From positions 1 through 9,887 of the forward strand of contig JABUTC010000006.1 of assembly GCA_021442505.1 (NCBI GenBank): a stretch of DNA of 9,887 bases, given 5' to 3'. Shown here piece by piece: positions 7,988 to 9,887 of this stretch (position 1 is the first letter of the stretch; the number at the start of each line of letters is the position of its first letter). Source of the stretch: Mogibacterium sp. (GTDB lineage Bacteria; Bacillota; Clostridia; Peptostreptococcales; Anaerovoracaceae). The position numbers and the translations under genes were made by a program. The notes under the pieces are model-generated. The model did no database searches, had not been told where the DNA came from, and saw only the letters and a program-made list of their open reading frames with translations.

Positions 7988-8003
7988 GTTAAAGCTCGTT
8001 AAA
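7985..8003 (+). repeat. Tandem direct repeat CTCGTTAAA with 10-bp period upstream of rnfC
   Basis: CTCGTTAAA occurs exactly twice, at 7985-7993 and 7995-8003, separated by one G. The period is 10 bp, about one helical turn. The second copy forms the left half of the Rex-like operator at 7996-8013, so the first copy adds an extra half-site on the same DNA face. Confidence 0.6.
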
Positions 8004-8013
8004 TATCTAACAA
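7996..8013. promoter_or_regulatory. Candidate Rex operator upstream of the rnf promoter
   Basis: The 18-bp sequence TCGTTAAATATCTAACAA matches the clostridial Rex consensus TTGTTAA-N4-TTAACAA at 12 of 14 defined positions; the two mismatches are C at 7997 and C at 8007. The centre, GTTAAATATCTAAC, is palindromic except for one pair. It lies immediately upstream of the -35 region. Rex is a repressor released from DNA when NADH is high relative to NAD+, which suits genes for an NAD-linked ferredoxin oxidoreductase. The match is seen directly; identity of the bound protein is inferred, since no rex gene is in the window. Confidence 0.55.
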
Positions 8014-8016
8014 ACT

Positions 8017-8046
8017 GTGAAAAAACTGCGTTTTATGTAGTATAAT
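8017..8046 (+). promoter_or_regulatory. Sigma-A type promoter for the rnf operon
   Basis: A perfect -10 box TATAAT lies at 8041-8046. The best -35 candidate is GTGAAA at 8017-8022 (4 of 6 to TTGACA) with an 18-bp spacer. Transcription would start near 8053, giving a leader of roughly 57 nt. The site sits after the decarboxylase terminator and before rnfC, so rnf is likely its own transcription unit. Confidence 0.75.
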
Positions 8047-8093
8047 AATTTGTCGCTATGCGCGGCTATAACAAAGATTTAACAATTAGAGAA

Positions 8094-8098
8094 AGGAG
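8094..8098 (+). promoter_or_regulatory. Ribosome binding site of rnfC
   Basis: AGGAG lies 11 nt before the ATG at 8110, a little longer than usual. A second purine run, AAAGGG (8104-8109), directly abuts the start codon and is too close to serve. No better in-frame start is visible, and the protein begins as RnfC proteins do. Confidence 0.6.
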
Positions 8099-8109
8099 TT
8101 TCTAAAGGG

Positions 8110-9426
8110 ATGAGCCAAGGGAAACATCTACCAAGCGTTCATGTACCGCATCACAAGAATACCGCCGGCCGTGAGACCGTTGTGATGAATCCGATACCTG
8201 ACGTGGTAAAGATCTGCATGTCGCAGAGTATTGGCGCACCTTGTAAGCCTCTTGTTGAGAAAGGGGATTACGTAAAGGTAGGACAGAGAATCGGTGACAC
8301 CGATGCATTTGTCAGCGCTCCCGTTCATTCAAGCGTATCAGGTACGGTAGTGGATATCGAGCAGGTACGTGGTTCAATGGGTGGATTTGAGACACTCGTT
8401 GTGATTGAAACGGACAAGAAACAGGAAATTAGCGAAGAGGTTAAAGTTCCTGAAGTAAGCAACCTCGAGGAGTTCGTTAAGGCCGTAAGAGATTCCGGCG
8501 TTGTAGGACTCGGAGGAGCATCCTTCCCAACACACATCAAGCTGAATCCAAGAAATGTTGATGAGTGCGAAACACTCGTAGTAAACGCTGCAGAGTGCGA
8601 GCCTTTCATCACAGGTGACAACAGAGAGATGGTAGAGGACGGACAGGATGTAATCGACGGTATGAAACTCATTATGAAGTATCTCGACCTGAAGAAGGGA
8701 TACATCGGAGTTGAGTCGAATAAGCCGGATGCTATCGAGAACATGAAGAGACTGATTGAGCAGAACGATGCTAAGGATATCGAGGTTTTCGTACTGCCAT
8801 CAAGCTATCCTAAGGGAGCTGAGCGTGTTCTTGTATATGAGGTAACAGGAAAGGTTATGGATGCCGGAGTACTCCCTGCACAGCTCGGAGTTATTCTCGA
8901 CAACGTTACAACAGTCGGAGTAATCGGCAACTACTTCAGAACAGGAATGCCTCTCGTAAGCAGAAGAATAACTGTTGACGGAGACGCAGTTGCAAATCCT
9001 CAGAACGTAGTAGTTCCTATCGGAACACATATCGCAGACGTAATTGAGTTCTGCGGCGGCTACGCTAAGGACCCTAAGAAGATTATCATGGGCGGACCTA
9101 TGATGGGTCGTGCAACAAAGTCCGACGAGTCAACAACAATGAAGAACACAGGATCACTTCTTTGCTTCAGCAGAGAGATGGCCGATGTTAAGGAAGAGAC
9201 AGCTTGCATCAACTGCGGAAGATGTCTCAACGCTTGCCCATTCAAGCTGGTACCTCAGATTTACGCTGAGGCATATCTGAGAAGAGATGTGGCTAAGCTC
9301 CAGAAATTCAAGGTTATGCAGTGCATGGAGTGCGGAAGCTGCTCATTCATCTGCCCTGCAAGAAGACCTTTGAGCTTCTACAACAAGCTCTCAAAAATTA
9401 TGATTAAGGAGGCAGCAACGAAATAA
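8110..9426 (+). CDS. rnfC: Rnf electron transport complex subunit RnfC
   Basis: Peripheral subunit of the membrane-bound Rnf complex, which couples electron flow between reduced ferredoxin and NAD+ to Na+ or H+ transport. RnfC is regarded as the NADH/NAD+-contacting subunit. The 438 residues fit the short clostridial form rather than the ~740-aa RsxC of E. coli. The N-terminal region has the barrel-like segment with APCKPLVEKGDYVKVGQ (about 39-55). A NuoF-like nucleotide/flavin-binding glycine motif is GLGGASFPTHIK (133-144). An SLBB-type domain contains GTHIADV (305-311) and GGPMMG (328-333). Two 4Fe-4S motifs follow: C366, C369, C372, C376-P and C405, C408, C411, C415-P. The last base of the TAA is the first base of the rnfD start (TAATG), implying translational coupling. 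The promoter and Rex-like operator upstream suggest redox control. Confidence 0.97.
   Translation: MSQGKHLPSVHVPHHKNTAGRETVVMNPIPDVVKICMSQSIGAPCKPLVEKGDYVKVGQRIGDTDAFVSAPVHSSVSGTVVDIEQVRGSMGGFETLVVIETDKKQEISEEVKVPEVSNLEEFVKAVRDSGVVGLGGASFPTHIKLNPRNVDECETLVVNAAECEPFITGDNREMVEDGQDVIDGMKLIMKYLDLKKGYIGVESNKPDAIENMKRLIEQNDAKDIEVFVLPSSYPKGAERVLVYEVTGKVMDAGVLPAQLGVILDNVTTVGVIGNYFRTGMPLVSRRITVDGDAVANPQNVVVPIGTHIADVIEFCGGYAKDPKKIIMGGPMMGRATKSDESTTMKNTGSLLCFSREMADVKEETACINCGRCLNACPFKLVPQIYAEAYLRRDVAKLQKFKVMQCMECGSCSFICPARRPLSFYNKLSKIMIKEAATK
9406..9412 (+). promoter_or_regulatory. Ribosome binding site of rnfD inside rnfC
   Basis: AAGGAGG near the end of rnfC lies 13 nt before the rnfD ATG at 9426. 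The spacing is long, so initiation probably gains from ribosomes ending on the overlapping rnfC stop codon. Confidence 0.55.
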
Positions 9427-9887
9427 TGGATAAGAAATTTCATGACAATTTAGTTGTATCCTCCGCACCTCATATCGTATCGGAGTATGATACAACGAGA
9501 CTGATGGGTTCAGTAATCCTCGCACTTCTGCCATCGCTCATCGCAAGTACATTTATTTTCGGCGCAAGAGTAGTTCTCCTGTGCGTAGTATGTGTAATTG
9601 CCAGCGTAGGCTTCGAGTGGATTTACAACGTACTCATGAAGAGAAAGCAGACCATCGGCGACCTCAGTGCCGCTCTTACAGGTCTCCTGATTGCGTTCAA
9701 CGTACCTTCGAACTTCCCGCTCTGGCAGGCAGTAATCGGATGCTTTTTCGCAATCGTAGTAGTAAAGCAGCTCTACGGAGGAATTGGTAAAAACTTCGTA
9801 AACCCTGCTATCACAGCAAGAATCTTCCTGTTCATCTCTTTCGCATCGTACATGTCAACATTCCCGCTGCCAAAGATGAGTCAGACA
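9426..9887 (+). CDS. rnfD: Rnf electron transport complex subunit RnfD (3' end outside window)
   Basis: The first 154 residues of RnfD, an integral membrane subunit related to NqrB that carries covalently bound FMN in the Rnf complex. The N-terminus shows the family pattern SSAPHI (12-17), then R25 and a hydrophobic helix containing ALLPS. Conserved blocks follow: GDLSAALTGLLIAFNVP (78-94), and KQLYGGIGKNFVNPAITAR (114-132). About five hydrophobic segments are visible (about 26-45, 48-67, 80-93, 99-117, 130-146). The FMN-attachment threonine motif (SGAT type) should lie beyond the window and cannot be checked. About half of the usual 300-340 residues is present. The ATG overlaps the rnfC stop by one base. 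In clostridia the order is normally rnfC-D-G-E-A-B, so further rnf genes are expected downstream. Confidence 0.96.
   Translation, partial: MDKKFHDNLVVSSAPHIVSEYDTTRLMGSVILALLPSLIASTFIFGARVVLLCVVCVIASVGFEWIYNVLMKRKQTIGDLSAALTGLLIAFNVPSNFPLWQAVIGCFFAIVVVKQLYGGIGKNFVNPAITARIFLFISFASYMSTFPLPKMSQT

Noticed and set aside
7974..8109. Small gene in the decarboxylase-rnfC intergenic region
   Set aside because: No open frame with a ribosome binding site is visible. The stretch is explained by terminator, operator, promoter and leader.
9581..9790. A 69-codon plus-strand open frame at the window end
   Set aside because: It overlaps the clear RnfD coding region in another frame and has an Arg-rich composition typical of a shadow frame.

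Overview
The window is a gene-dense stretch of bacterial chromosome with all genes on the + strand, short gaps, good Shine-Dalgarno sites and moderate GC. A clostridial-type Rnf operon, a long-form glutamine synthetase, a short Orn/Lys/Arg decarboxylase and a UPF0182 membrane protein together suggest an anaerobic Firmicute of class Clostridia. Genus cannot be read from the sequence. I see no mobile element, CRISPR array, rRNA or tRNA.

Layout. Positions 1-211 are the 3' end of an unrecognised membrane-anchored protein, closed by a hairpin terminator (230-268). A group of four genes follows: a 978-aa UPF0182 membrane protein (321-3257), a 638-aa glutamine synthetase (3321-5237), seryl-tRNA synthetase serS (5265-6536), and a 472-aa PLP-dependent decarboxylase (6555-7973). 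The gaps are only 63, 27 and 18 nt, with no terminator between the genes, so read-through as one transcript is plausible. The group ends at a strong intrinsic terminator whose stem begins inside the decarboxylase coding sequence and whose loop holds most of the stop codon.

A 136-nt intergenic region (7974-8109) then carries a new promoter with a perfect TATAAT box. Just upstream of it is a near-palindrome matching the clostridial Rex (NADH-sensing repressor) operator at 12 of 14 defined positions. This drives rnfC (8110-9426) and rnfD (9426 to the window end, truncated), which overlap by one base. They start an rnfCDGEAB-type operon for the ion-pumping ferredoxin:NAD+ oxidoreductase.

The first four genes are mostly housekeeping (nitrogen assimilation, translation) plus a conserved protein of unknown function, with no evident shared pathway. 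The rnf genes are a separate, probably redox-controlled energy module. I found no convincing undescribed multi-gene system. The best points for follow-up are the Rex-like operator with its 10-bp-phased half repeats, the unusual glutamine synthetase architecture, and the terminator fused to a stop codon.
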